Assembly: GCA_014380505.1 (NCBI GenBank)
Contig: JACMJT010000074.1
Location: 1-12,784, forward strand
Source: Hyphomicrobiales bacterium
Lineage (GTDB): Bacteria; Pseudomonadota; Alphaproteobacteria; Rhizobiales; Aestuariivirgaceae
Reading direction: 5' to 3'
Length of the DNA stretch: 12,784 nt
The notes under the pieces were generated by a model. It was not told where the DNA came from, did not search any database, and was given only the letters and a program-made list of their open reading frames with translations. Positions 1 to 7,003 of the stretch are shown one piece after another. The position numbers were made by a program, and so were the translations under genes. Position 1 is the first letter of the stretch, and each line of letters starts with the position of its first letter.

Positions 1-1590
1 CATGTAGCGCACGCGGATGCCTTGCTCGTGCATGTATTCGGTCAAATCCTCGGCCATGCGCTTGGTGAGCACGGTGACGAGGGTGCGATAGCCCTTGAGC
101 GCCACCTCGCGCACATCGGCGATCAGGTCGTCGACCTGGGTTTTCACGGGGCGGATGACGACGGGGGGATCGATGAGGCCGGTGGGGCGGATCACCTGTT
201 CGGCGAAGACGCCATCGGTCTGCTTCATCTCCCACGGGCCGGGTGTCGCTGAAACGCAGATGGTTTGGGGCCGCATGGCGTCCCATTCCTCGAAGCGCAG
301 CGGGCGGTTGTCGATGCAGGAGGGCAGGCGGAAGCCATATTCGGCCAGCGTCGCCTTGCGGTTGAAGTCGCCGCGGAACATGCCGCCGATCTGCGGTATG
401 GAGACATGGCTTTCATCGACGAAGACCAGGGCGTTGTCGGGGAGATATTCGAACAGCGTCGGCTGCGGCTCGCCGGGTTTGCGGCCGGTGAGATAGCGCG
501 AATAATTCTCGATGCCGGCGCAGGAGCCCGTCGCCATCATCATCTCGATGTCGAACATGGTGCGCTGTTCGAGGCGCTGGGCCTCGAGCAGGCGGCCGGC
601 GGCGTTGAATTCGGCGAGGCGGATGACCAGGTCGTCCTTGATGCGGCGCACCGCCTGTTCGAGCGTCGGCTTCGGCGTCACGTAGTGGGAATTGGAATAG
701 ACCTTCACCTGTTCCAGTTCGGCGGTCTTCTGCCCGGTCAGCGGATCGAATTCGGCTATGCCTTCGATTTCATCGCCGAACAGCGAGATGCGCCAGGCGC
801 GGTCTTCGAAATGCGATGGGTAAAGTTCAACGGTATCGCCGCGCACCCGGAAGGTGCCGCGGATGAAATTTCCGTCGTTGCGCTTGTAATGCAGCGCCAC
901 GAGATCGGCGAGCAGGCGGCGCTGGGGAATGCGCTCGCCTTTCTTGATGGAAAAGGCCATGGCCGAATAAGTTTCCACATCGCCGATGCCATAGATGCAG
1001 GACACGCTCGCCACCACCACCACGTCGTCGCGCTCCAGCAGGGCGCGGGTGGCCGAGTGGCGCATACGGTCGATTTGCTCGTTGATCGAGCTTTCCTTCT
1101 CGATATAGGTGTCGCTGCGCGGCACATAGGCTTCCGGCGTGTAGTAGTCGTAGTAGGAGACGAAATACTCCACCGCACTTTCGGGGAAGAAGCTGGCGAA
1201 TTCGCCATAGAGCTGGGCGGCCAGCGTCTTGTTGGGGGCGAGGATGAGGGCGGGGCGCTGGGTCGCCTCGATGATCTTCGCCATGGTGAAGGTCTTGCCC
1301 GAGCCCGTGACGCCCAAGAGCACCTGGTCGCGCTCGTGCTCATTGATGCCCGCCACCAATTCCCTGATGGCCGTGGGCTGATCGCCCTTGGGCTCATATT
1401 CCGAGACAATCCTCAGCCGCTTGCCGCCATCGGACTTCTCCGGCTTCGGCGGCTTGTAGGGCGTGAACGTAGGAAGGGGCGCAAATTCCGGGCGCAATTG
1501 GCCGAGCGCCCCCGGCGTGAAGACGGGGATGTTCGGGTTGATTTCCAAGGGCGCTTCGGCGAATCCCCCGTCCTGACGTGAGTGTCCCAT
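1..1590 (-). CDS. uvrB: Excinuclease ABC subunit B, 3' end outside window
   Basis: UvrB is the damage-verifying helicase-like subunit of nucleotide excision repair; it receives damaged DNA from UvrA and recruits UvrC. The first 530 residues are visible. The Walker A motif GVTGSGKT is at residues 93-100, the DNA-clamping beta-hairpin (YYDYYTPEAYVP) at about 146-157 and the DESH Walker B box at 392-395. The frame runs off the left edge, so the last helicase motifs and the C-terminal UVR domain are not seen; comparison with the E. coli protein suggests roughly 200 residues are missing. Walker A lies about 54 residues later than in E. coli, so the protein has a proline-rich N-terminal extension. 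The start at 1590 is the only plausible ATG upstream of the conserved core; a G-rich run lies just before it. No SOS box (GTTC-N7-GTTC type) was found upstream. Identification is secure; the exact start is less so. Confidence 0.97.
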   Translation of the reverse strand, partial: MGHSRQDGGFAEAPLEINPNIPVFTPGALGQLRPEFAPLPTFTPYKPPKPEKSDGGKRLRIVSEYEPKGDQPTAIRELVAGINEHERDQVLLGVTGSGKTFTMAKIIEATQRPALILAPNKTLAAQLYGEFASFFPESAVEYFVSYYDYYTPEAYVPRSDTYIEKESSINEQIDRMRHSATRALLERDDVVVVASVSCIYGIGDVETYSAMAFSIKKGERIPQRRLLADLVALHYKRNDGNFIRGTFRVRGDTVELYPSHFEDRAWRISLFGDEIEGIAEFDPLTGQKTAELEQVKVYSNSHYVTPKPTLEQAVRRIKDDLVIRLAEFNAAGRLLEAQRLEQRTMFDIEMMMATGSCAGIENYSRYLTGRKPGEPQPTLFEYLPDNALVFVDESHVSIPQIGGMFRGDFNRKATLAEYGFRLPSCIDNRPLRFEEWDAMRPQTICVSATPGPWEMKQTDGVFAEQVIRPTGLIDPPVVIRPVKTQVDDLIADVREVALKGYRTLVTVLTKRMAEDLTEYMHEQGIRVRYM

Positions 1591-1597
1591 GGCCCCC

Positions 1598-1625
1598 TAT
1601 ATAGTCACGGGCGCCCGCGCCGCAA
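1598..1625 (-). promoter_or_regulatory. Possible uvrB promoter close to the start codon
   Basis: On the minus strand a TTGCGG hexamer (1625-1620) is followed after 16 bases by TATATA (1603-1598), which ends only 7 bases before the uvrB ATG. If real, transcription would begin at or next to the start codon, giving a leaderless message. The G-run between the box and the ATG could instead be a ribosome binding site for a transcript started further upstream. This is weak evidence from a single sequence. Confidence 0.25.
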
Positions 1626-1633
1626 AGGCGGAC

Positions 1634-1654
1634 TGCTGACACCTTTTGTCAGCA
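1634..1654. promoter_or_regulatory. 8-bp inverted repeat between the hydrolase stop and uvrB
   Basis: The arms TGCTGACA (1634-1641) and TGTCAGCA (1647-1654) are perfect reverse complements around a 5-base spacer. The repeat lies 28 bases past the hydrolase stop codon and 44 bases upstream of the uvrB start, both on the minus strand. No T-run follows on either strand, so it is not a textbook intrinsic terminator. It could be an operator for uvrB or a weak terminator or processing hairpin for the hydrolase transcript. Confidence 0.4.
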
Positions 1655-1681
1655 CAATGCCATCAACGGGTTTGTATACCG

Positions 1682-3079
1682 TCATGCCAGCCAGCCGCCC
1701 GTGAACCCGGCGCGCGTCAGGCCGCGGCGGATGTGCGGGTTGTTCCGCATTGTTTTCCACACCAACCCGGTGTTGTGATTCTCCAGCATGGCGACGATCG
1801 GCCCCTGATTGATGCCGAGATGATCCCCATCCACCCATCCCACGCCCGGGACGATTCCGCCGTGCCTGAGGCCTTTGGGCGTGGTCAGGCTTGGGTTGAA
1901 GGAATCCCGGAAACCATATTTCCCATAAATCCCCGAGCCGTAGCGCCGGTGCATCTCGGCGAGCGCGGGCACGACGATCTCCGGGGCGAATGCGATCGAG
2001 GCGGCGGCGGCGGTCGGTGCAAGCGTCCCGTCGTCGCGATCCATTGGCCCCCGCGCCGAATAACTGAAGAATTCGCGCTCACGTCCGCCGATCACCCGCT
2101 TGAAATCACCGGGGCCGTCGCAGGCGGTCAGGCCCCAGACATTGCGGCCATAGCCGGCCCAGCCGCCGGGGTTCTGGATTGCATAATTGCGCTGCGCAAA
2201 GGTCGCCCGCCTGCTGTTTTCGAAATAATCGAGCCCGCGCCTGCGCCCGTAGGCGTCGCGGATGCCGCGGAAATCAATCCAGACATGGCTATATTGGTGT
2301 CCGAAAAGCGGCGCGAAACCGATATGCGGTTCTCCGAAATGCGGTCCCCAGGAGAGATCGAACGTATCGGTCCAGCGCTGCCAGTCCGCGCCATCCAGCG
2401 AATGCGTGGGCGATCCGAGTGCGAGCACATAGAGCAGCAGGCTTTCGGTGTAGCGGTTCCAATCATGCGGAATATAGCCGGTCTCGGGATGCCAGCCCAT
2501 TGAGACGAAGGGCGCTCGCGGACGAATCCAGGTCCAATCGACGCGGCCGTAGATCGCATTCGCGAGGCGGCGGATTTCGGCCTCATCAGGTTCATCGCCG
2601 TCGAACCAGCTCTGCGCGAACAGCATCCCGCCCAGCAACAGCGCGGTGTCAATTGTGGAAATCTCGGTTGTCTCGAAACGCATCCCGGTTTCCATCGACA
2701 GGAAATGGTAGAAGAACCCCATGTGCCCGGTCCGTCCGCGCGCCTCCGGTCCCTGCGGTGCATTGGCGAAGAAGCGCAAGGTCGCCAGTGTCCGCTCACG
2801 CGCGGCCGCACGGGTTATCCAGCCATTGGCCACGCCGATCGGATACGCGGTGAGCGCGAAACCGACAGCAGCGATGCTCGAGAAAGACTTGGTGGGCCAG
2901 CGATCGGGCGCGAGGCCGGTCTTAGGATCGGTTGTATCCCAGAAAAAGCAGAAGGTCCGCTGCTTGAGGTCCGCGTGGGAAAAGCCCGGCGAGGGGAGCA
3001 CCGCTGCCCGTGCGTCCGTTGAGCGACCGGCGGCCAGTGCCGCCAAAGCCAGGCCAAGCATTTCGCGGCGGGTCGGCAT
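1682..3079 (-). CDS. Tat-exported glucoamylase-family (PF10091, GH144-like) glycoside hydrolase
   Basis: A 465-residue exported protein of the PF10091 'glycoamylase' type, a group that includes GH144 endo-beta-1,2-glucanases and relatives of a domain in cyclic beta-1,2-glucan synthases. It starts with a twin-arginine signal (TRREMLGL, then an Ala/Leu-rich stretch, cleavage probably near residue 25, ARA). Family-like blocks follow: FCFFWD (43-48), STIDTALLLGG (141-151), MGWHPETGYIPHDWNRYTE (194-212) and GINQGPIVAMLEN near the C-terminus. From memory, the Asp in STIDT and the Glu in NRYTE are conserved, probably active-site positions. Length suits a single-domain enzyme. A GAGGAA ribosome binding site (plus-strand 3086-3091) supports the start. 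It lies 49 bp downstream of the CBS gene on the same strand. Periplasmic beta-glucan trimming is a reasonable role; substrate is not proven. Confidence 0.85.
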   Translation of the reverse strand: MPTRREMLGLALAALAAGRSTDARAAVLPSPGFSHADLKQRTFCFFWDTTDPKTGLAPDRWPTKSFSSIAAVGFALTAYPIGVANGWITRAAARERTLATLRFFANAPQGPEARGRTGHMGFFYHFLSMETGMRFETTEISTIDTALLLGGMLFAQSWFDGDEPDEAEIRRLANAIYGRVDWTWIRPRAPFVSMGWHPETGYIPHDWNRYTESLLLYVLALGSPTHSLDGADWQRWTDTFDLSWGPHFGEPHIGFAPLFGHQYSHVWIDFRGIRDAYGRRRGLDYFENSRRATFAQRNYAIQNPGGWAGYGRNVWGLTACDGPGDFKRVIGGREREFFSYSARGPMDRDDGTLAPTAAAASIAFAPEIVVPALAEMHRRYGSGIYGKYGFRDSFNPSLTTPKGLRHGGIVPGVGWVDGDHLGINQGPIVAMLENHNTGLVWKTMRNNPHIRRGLTRAGFTGGWLA

Positions 3080-3128
3080 AATCTATTCCTCGATACGCAA
3101 AGACCCGCTGCTGACAGTTCCGTCGAGA

Positions 3129-3563
3129 CTACTGGTGGGCCACGGCGTAATCGCGGAGCACGTTGGCTTCCAGTTCCATGTCCTCAAGCCGGCTCTTGAC
3201 CACGTCCCCGATCGACACGATGCCACGGAGCACTCCGTTGTCGGCCACGGGCACGTGGCGGATGCGGTGGAGCGTCATCAGCCGCATGACCTCGCTGATT
3301 GACGCGTCGGGCTTGCAAGTGAGCACGTTGCGCGACATCAGCGCCGAGACCGGCAGGTCGATGACGCCGGCGCCATGTTCGGTTAGGCCCTGCACGATAT
3401 CGCGCTCCGACAGGATGCCTTCGATGCGGAGGCCCTCTCCGGTGACGACGATGGCGCCGATCCGCTCGAGGCGCAGGCGGTGGGCAGCGGTGCCGACCTT
3501 GGTGTCGGGTGCGATGGTGACGACCTTGTTGCCCTTGTGGTCGAGAATGCTTTGGATGCTCAT
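3129..3563 (-). CDS. Tandem CBS-domain protein
   Basis: A 144-residue cytoplasmic protein made almost only of two CBS domains, about residues 8-65 and 75-135. The repeated signatures are GAIVVTGEGLRIEGILSERDI in the first and RIRHVPVADNGVLRGIVSIGD in the second. CBS pairs bind adenosine nucleotides such as AMP, ATP or NAD and act as energy or redox sensors. Stand-alone copies of this size are common in Alphaproteobacteria and mostly have no assigned partner. A GAGGTG ribosome binding site just before the ATG supports the start. The gene follows the OsmC gene by 42 bp and precedes the hydrolase by 49 bp, so the three may share a transcript. I cannot name its target. Confidence 0.92.
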   Translation of the reverse strand: MSIQSILDHKGNKVVTIAPDTKVGTAAHRLRLERIGAIVVTGEGLRIEGILSERDIVQGLTEHGAGVIDLPVSALMSRNVLTCKPDASISEVMRLMTLHRIRHVPVADNGVLRGIVSIGDVVKSRLEDMELEANVLRDYAVAHQ

Positions 3564-3605
3564 GGCACACCTCGTCCTTGTCTTGGGATTGCGATCATAG
3601 CGCTT

Positions 3606-4109
3606 TCAGCATGTCATTTCCACGGCGATGGCAGGGGCGTTGCGGAGCGTCTGGTAGACTACGCAATAGCGCTCGGTCAGTTTTAGCAGGCTGGCGCGCT
3701 GCTCTTCGGTGATATCGCCCTCAAGGTCCAAACAGAGGCGGATGGCGCGGAAACCGACAGGCGCCTCGCGGTCGACGCCGAGGGTGCCGCGAAAGTCGAG
3801 ATCGCCCTCGGCCCGCACCTTTGCCCCTTCGAGCGGAATGGCGAGTGCGGTGGCGACGGCGTTAAGGGTCACCCCGGCGCAGGCGACCAGCGCTTCGAGC
3901 AGCATGTCACCGGAGCAGGCGTGAAAGCCGCTGCCGCCGGTGGCCGGGTGCAATCCCGCTTCCACCAGGGCCCGGGCGGTGGCCACTGAACAGGTGACGC
4001 CTTCGCCCACGCGGCCTTCGGCTTTGAGGGTGATCAGCGCCTCGCTTGGGGCTTCGCGGTAACGGGCTTTGAGTGGGGCTTGCAGTGACTTGAGCTGTTC
4101 AGCGTCCAT
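3606..4109 (-). CDS. OsmC family protein
   Basis: A 167-residue OsmC/Ohr-fold protein. Members use two cysteines to reduce organic hydroperoxides with reducing power from dihydrolipoyl proteins. The two expected cysteines are seen in HACSGDMLLEALVACAGVTL, in the usual place at the start and end of the central helix, with the sheet-forming region and LTERYCVVYQTL near the C-terminus. Of two in-frame ATGs, 4109 (MDAEQ) and 4121 (MIAIM), I prefer 4109, because an AAGAA run lies 11-14 bases upstream of it but directly against the 4121 ATG; 4121 remains possible. The frame stays open much further upstream to 4625, but that part covers the divergent intergenic region and the dehydrogenase small subunit on the other strand and is not OsmC sequence. 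Stress protection is the family role; the actual peroxide is unknown. Confidence 0.93.
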   Translation of the reverse strand: MDAEQLKSLQAPLKARYREAPSEALITLKAEGRVGEGVTCSVATARALVEAGLHPATGGSGFHACSGDMLLEALVACAGVTLNAVATALAIPLEGAKVRAEGDLDFRGTLGVDREAPVGFRAIRLCLDLEGDITEEQRASLLKLTERYCVVYQTLRNAPAIAVEMTC

Positions 4110-4136
4110 GATCGCGATCATTTCTTTTTTAGGGCG

Positions 4137-4161
4137 GGAACATTGGGGGCAAAAATTCATT
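4137..4161 (+). promoter_or_regulatory. Imperfect EcfG-like promoter before the small hydrophilic gene
   Basis: GGAAC (4137-4141), 16 bases, then CATT (4158-4161). The alphaproteobacterial EcfG consensus is GGAAC-N16/17-CGTT, so one base of the -10 element differs. The element ends 31 bases before the ATG at 4193, almost the same distance as the perfect copy before the dehydrogenase operon. Support is modest because only the -35 half is exact. Confidence 0.33.
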
Positions 4162-4192
4162 CTAAGGGCGTCCAGCAACAAGGAGCAAGGAC

Positions 4193-4372
4193 ATGCCAAA
4201 CAAACGCAAAAACATGCCCGACAACAGCCCGGATGACCGCGACATCGAGAAGGATATCCAGCGCGGCAACCGGAACCCGGGCGGCCAGGAAAACCGCCAG
4301 CAGGACCAAGGCGGACACTTCGGCGGCCAGCATGAAAGAGGCAAGCCTTACGATCCGGGTAATCGGCGGTAA
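4193..4372 (+). CDS. Small, highly hydrophilic 59-residue protein of unknown function
   Basis: The reading frame gives 59 residues, MPNKRKNMPDNSPDDRD to DPGNRR, followed by TAA. An AAGGAGC ribosome binding site at 4180-4186 is well spaced from the ATG, which is the best argument that the gene is real. The protein has no signal peptide and no hydrophobic stretch. It is rich in Asp, Asn, Gln, Arg and Gly, with repeated GGQ/GGH units (QENRQQDQGGHFGGQHERG), and is probably disordered, like a hydrophilin or a small general-stress protein. A different, overlapping frame is also open here, but it has no ribosome binding site and its protein looks like noise. The gene is divergent from osmC and has a possible EcfG-type promoter. 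I do not recognise the family. Confidence 0.72.
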   Translation: MPNKRKNMPDNSPDDRDIEKDIQRGNRNPGGQENRQQDQGGHFGGQHERGKPYDPGNRR

Positions 4373-4381
4373 ACAGCATCC

Positions 4382-4402
4382 GGCAGGCGCCAGACTCCTG
4401 CC
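4382..4402 (+). other. Weak hairpin in the gap before the dehydrogenase operon
   Basis: GGCAGG (4382-4387) can pair with CCTGCC (4397-4402) over a 9-base loop, ten bases after the stop codon of the small hydrophilic gene. No T-run follows, so termination would be weak or absent. The rest of this roughly 100-base gap is occupied by the EcfG-like promoter. Confidence 0.25.
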
Positions 4403-4417
4403 CCCTGACCGGGCCAA

Positions 4418-4442
4418 GGAACTTTTCTGAACCAATTGCGTT
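4418..4442 (+). promoter_or_regulatory. EcfG (general stress sigma factor) type promoter
   Basis: GGAAC (4418-4422), exactly 16 bases, then CGTT (4439-4442). This is a full match to the GGAAC-N16/17-CGTT consensus described for EcfG/RpoE2 sigma factors of Alphaproteobacteria, which are released by the PhyR-NepR partner switch under stress. It ends 33 bases before the ATG of the dehydrogenase small subunit, in a non-coding gap and in the correct orientation. Nine defined bases with fixed spacing at the right place make chance unlikely but not excluded. It suggests that the whole operon is induced by stress or in stationary phase. Confidence 0.62.
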
Positions 4443-4475
4443 GCCTCTGTTGTGACCTTGCAGGGGAGGCAATCC

Positions 4476-5225
4476 ATGTCGCGTGACAGAATCAACCGGC
4501 GCGGCTTTCTGACAGGAACCGTGGCGGCCGGATCGGTTGTGGCAATTGTCCCTTCCACGGCAAGGGAATTTTCCGGTGAAGTGCACTGGGAGCCCGGGGC
4601 AGCAAGTCCGCCGGTTTCTCCCCAACCAGGACCGCTCCGGTTTTTCAAGGCCGACGAATACTCCTTCATCGAAGCCGCCATTGACCGGCTCATTCCGCCC
4701 GACGACTGGCCCGGGGCGAAGGATCTGGGTGTCGCCCGGTTCCTCGACGACCAGCTAGCCGGTTCCTTCGGGCGGGCCGACGTTTGGTACATGCAGGGAC
4801 CCTGGCCCAAGGGCCTCGATACCCAAGGCTATCAATCACGCCTTAATCCCGCCCAGCACTACCGCACCGCCATTGCGGCAATCGACGTCTACGCCCGCGA
4901 GAAGTTTAGCGGCAAACGGTTTTCGGAACTTTCGGTGGAGGACCAGGATGCTGTTCTCAAGGGAATGGAAAAAGGCGAGTTCGAACTCAAGGGAGCCGAT
5001 GCCAAAACCTTTTTCGATCTTCTGCTCCAGAACACCATCGAAGGCTATTTTGGGGACCCTGTATATGGCGGCAACCGCGATATGATGGCGTGGAAAATGA
5101 TCGGTTTCCCCGGTGCCCGCTACGACTATCGCCCCTATGTCAAGCAACACAACCAGAAGCTGGAGATCGAGCCGGTTTCGGTCGCGGGCACGGATTCCTT
5201 TGGCCGCCGCAAACCGAAAGAATAG
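4476..5225 (+). CDS. Gluconate 2-dehydrogenase subunit 3 family protein (Tat small subunit)
   Basis: A 249-residue protein of the gluconate 2-dehydrogenase subunit 3 family (PF13618), the small subunit of trimeric FAD-dependent dehydrogenases. It opens with a Tat signal (INRRGFLTG, residues 6-14, then an Ala/Val-rich core ending near STA). The domain begins around residue 56 with FFKADEYSFIEAAIDRLIPPDDWPGAK cut into the typical FIEA and LIPPDD blocks. In characterised relatives this subunit is needed for maturation and export of the flavoprotein subunit, which has no signal of its own; that also fits here. The start at 4476 is chosen over an in-frame GTG at 4452 because GGGGAGG (4463-4469) is 6 bases before it and because it places the twin arginines at residues 8-9. 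It is first gene of the operon; the stop is 9 bases before the next ATG. Confidence 0.92.
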   Translation: MSRDRINRRGFLTGTVAAGSVVAIVPSTAREFSGEVHWEPGAASPPVSPQPGPLRFFKADEYSFIEAAIDRLIPPDDWPGAKDLGVARFLDDQLAGSFGRADVWYMQGPWPKGLDTQGYQSRLNPAQHYRTAIAAIDVYAREKFSGKRFSELSVEDQDAVLKGMEKGEFELKGADAKTFFDLLLQNTIEGYFGDPVYGGNRDMMAWKMIGFPGARYDYRPYVKQHNQKLEIEPVSVAGTDSFGRRKPKE

Positions 5226-5234
5226 GGGTCAGCC

Positions 5235-6995
5235 ATGGCGAAGAAACTTCCTTCCGTCGATGTTGTCATCATCGGTTTTGGCTGGACCGGAGCCATCCTC
5301 GCACAGGAACTCGCGGAAGAAGGGCTGGAGGTTCTCGCTTTGGAGCGGGGTCTCTGGCGCGACACATCAACCGACTTCGGGGTGACCAACGTCCAGGACG
5401 AAATCCGCTATCGCTATCGCGGCGATCTTTTCGAGGCTCCATCGCGGAGCACGCTGACCTTTCGCAATGATCCCTCGCAACTCGCTTTGCCGATGCGCCG
5501 GCTTGGATCGTTCCTGCCCGGCACCAGCGTCGGCGGCTCGGGCGTGCACTGGAATGGCCAGACCTTCCGCTTCCTGCCCTCCGATTTCGTGGCGCGCTCG
5601 CACAATGAGGAACGCTATGGGCCGCTTCCCGAAACCATGACCGTGCAGGATTGGGGCGTCACCTATGACGAACTGGAGCCTTATTACGATAAGTTCGAAT
5701 ATATCTGCGGAATCAGCGGCAAGGCCGGCAATATAAATGGCAAGATTCAGGCGGGAGGCAATCCGTTCGAGGGGTGGCGTGCCAGGGAATATCCCAATCC
5801 ACCGATGGATATGGTCTACGGCCCGGCGCTGTTCGCCGAAGCGGCGGCTGGGCTGGGCTATAAGCCGTTCCCCGGCCCATCCGCCAACATGAGCCGGGCC
5901 TACACCAACCCGCTTGGCGTCGGTCTTGCTCCCTGCACCTATTGCGGATTTTGCGAGAAATTCGCCTGCGGCAACTATTCCAAGGCGACGCCGCAGACGA
6001 CGATCATCCCGGCGCTGATGCGCAGGGACAACTTCAAGCTCCGTACGGAAGCGGAGGTCTTGCGCATACTGACCGACAGCACCGGAAAACGCGCGACCGG
6101 AGTTGAGTATATCGATACGGAAGGCGAGATCTGGGAGCAGCCGGCCGAGATTGTCATCCTGGCCACCTACATCCTCGGCAACGTACACATGATGCTGACG
6201 TCTAAAATCGGCCAGCCCTACGATTATCAGACGGGCCAGGGTGTTGTCGGCAAGAATTACGCCTACCAGACCACCTCCGGCGTCGACCTTTTCTATGACA
6301 AGACGTATTTCAACGGGTTTGTCGGCGCGGGCGCCTGCGGCATGGTCGTCGACGAGTTCAACGGCGACAATTTCGATCATCCGGGGCTGGGGTTCATCGG
6401 CGGCGGCTATATCGCTCAATGGACGACGAACGCCCGGCCCATTGAGACGCACCCCGTGCCCGAGGGCACGCCGGCGTGGGGCGCCGCCTGGAAAAAGGCG
6501 GTGCGCGACAATTATCTCACCTCGACGTCGGTCGGCACCCATGGCGCGGTCATGAGCCACCGCGGCAACTATCTCGACCTCGATCCGGGCTATCGCGACA
6601 TCTACGGCCGCCCGCTGCTGCGAATGACCTTCGACTTCACCGACAACGAACTCAAGATGTCGGCCTACCTGACCGAACGCGCCGTGGAGATCGCCAAGGC
6701 GATGAAGCCGCGCGAAATAAAAATCAGCGCGCGCGAAGGGCACTACGACATCGTACCCTATCAGTCGACCCACAACACGGGTGGAACGATCATCGGCGCA
6801 AATCCGCGTGAAAGCGTGCTCAACAAATATTGCCAGAGCTGGGATGTCTCCAATCTTTTCGTGACGGGTGCTGGCGCCTTTCCGCAAAATCCGGGATACA
6901 ACCCGACCGGCACCGTTGGCGCGCTCGCCTACCTCACCGCCAAGGGCATTCGCGAACAATATCTCCGTTCGCCAGGACCGCTGGTTCAAGCGTGA
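5235..6995 (+). CDS. GMC-family FAD dehydrogenase large subunit (gluconate/sugar dehydrogenase type)
   Basis: A 586-residue GMC oxidoreductase, the catalytic flavoprotein of the complex. The FAD-binding Rossmann motif IIGFGWTGA is at residues 12-20 with the acidic LERG end of the second strand at 36-39, and the GMC block SVGGSGVHWNGQ follows at 98-109. The catalytic pair is expected at His513 (STHNTGG) and Asn556 (PGYNPTGT). Four cysteines at 234, 237, 240 and 245 (CTYCGFCEKFAC) could hold an iron-sulfur cluster, as known for related FAD sugar dehydrogenases. There is no signal peptide, so export probably depends on the Tat small subunit. Translationally close to both neighbours (9 and 8 bp gaps). 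The reaction is oxidation of a sugar, sugar acid or polyol in the periplasm; gluconate, 2-ketogluconate, sorbitol, fructose and glucose all remain possible, and the sequence does not decide. Confidence 0.93.
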   Translation: MAKKLPSVDVVIIGFGWTGAILAQELAEEGLEVLALERGLWRDTSTDFGVTNVQDEIRYRYRGDLFEAPSRSTLTFRNDPSQLALPMRRLGSFLPGTSVGGSGVHWNGQTFRFLPSDFVARSHNEERYGPLPETMTVQDWGVTYDELEPYYDKFEYICGISGKAGNINGKIQAGGNPFEGWRAREYPNPPMDMVYGPALFAEAAAGLGYKPFPGPSANMSRAYTNPLGVGLAPCTYCGFCEKFACGNYSKATPQTTIIPALMRRDNFKLRTEAEVLRILTDSTGKRATGVEYIDTEGEIWEQPAEIVILATYILGNVHMMLTSKIGQPYDYQTGQGVVGKNYAYQTTSGVDLFYDKTYFNGFVGAGACGMVVDEFNGDNFDHPGLGFIGGGYIAQWTTNARPIETHPVPEGTPAWGAAWKKAVRDNYLTSTSVGTHGAVMSHRGNYLDLDPGYRDIYGRPLLRMTFDFTDNELKMSAYLTERAVEIAKAMKPREIKISAREGHYDIVPYQSTHNTGGTIIGANPRESVLNKYCQSWDVSNLFVTGAGAFPQNPGYNPTGTVGALAYLTAKGIREQYLRSPGPLVQA

Positions 6996-7003
6996 GGAGG
7001 GCG

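Noticed and set aside
265..1581. Long plus-strand open frame of 438 codons opposite uvrB
   Set aside because: It lies fully antisense to uvrB, whose motifs are unmistakable, and its product has the His/Arg/Gly-rich look of a GC-rich shadow frame with no domain.
1646..2503. 285-codon plus-strand frame opposite the PF10091 hydrolase
   Set aside because: Antisense shadow; the minus-strand hydrolase has a Tat signal, a ribosome binding site and family motifs.
3101..3121. Minus-strand GGAAC upstream of the hydrolase as another EcfG promoter
   Set aside because: At 16 or 17 bases the -10 half reads TTGC or TGCG and not CGTT.
4122..4625. Upstream extension of the OsmC frame, which would add about 170 residues
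   Set aside because: The extension is not OsmC-like, crosses the divergent gap and runs opposite two plus-strand genes; the family length fits the start at 4109.
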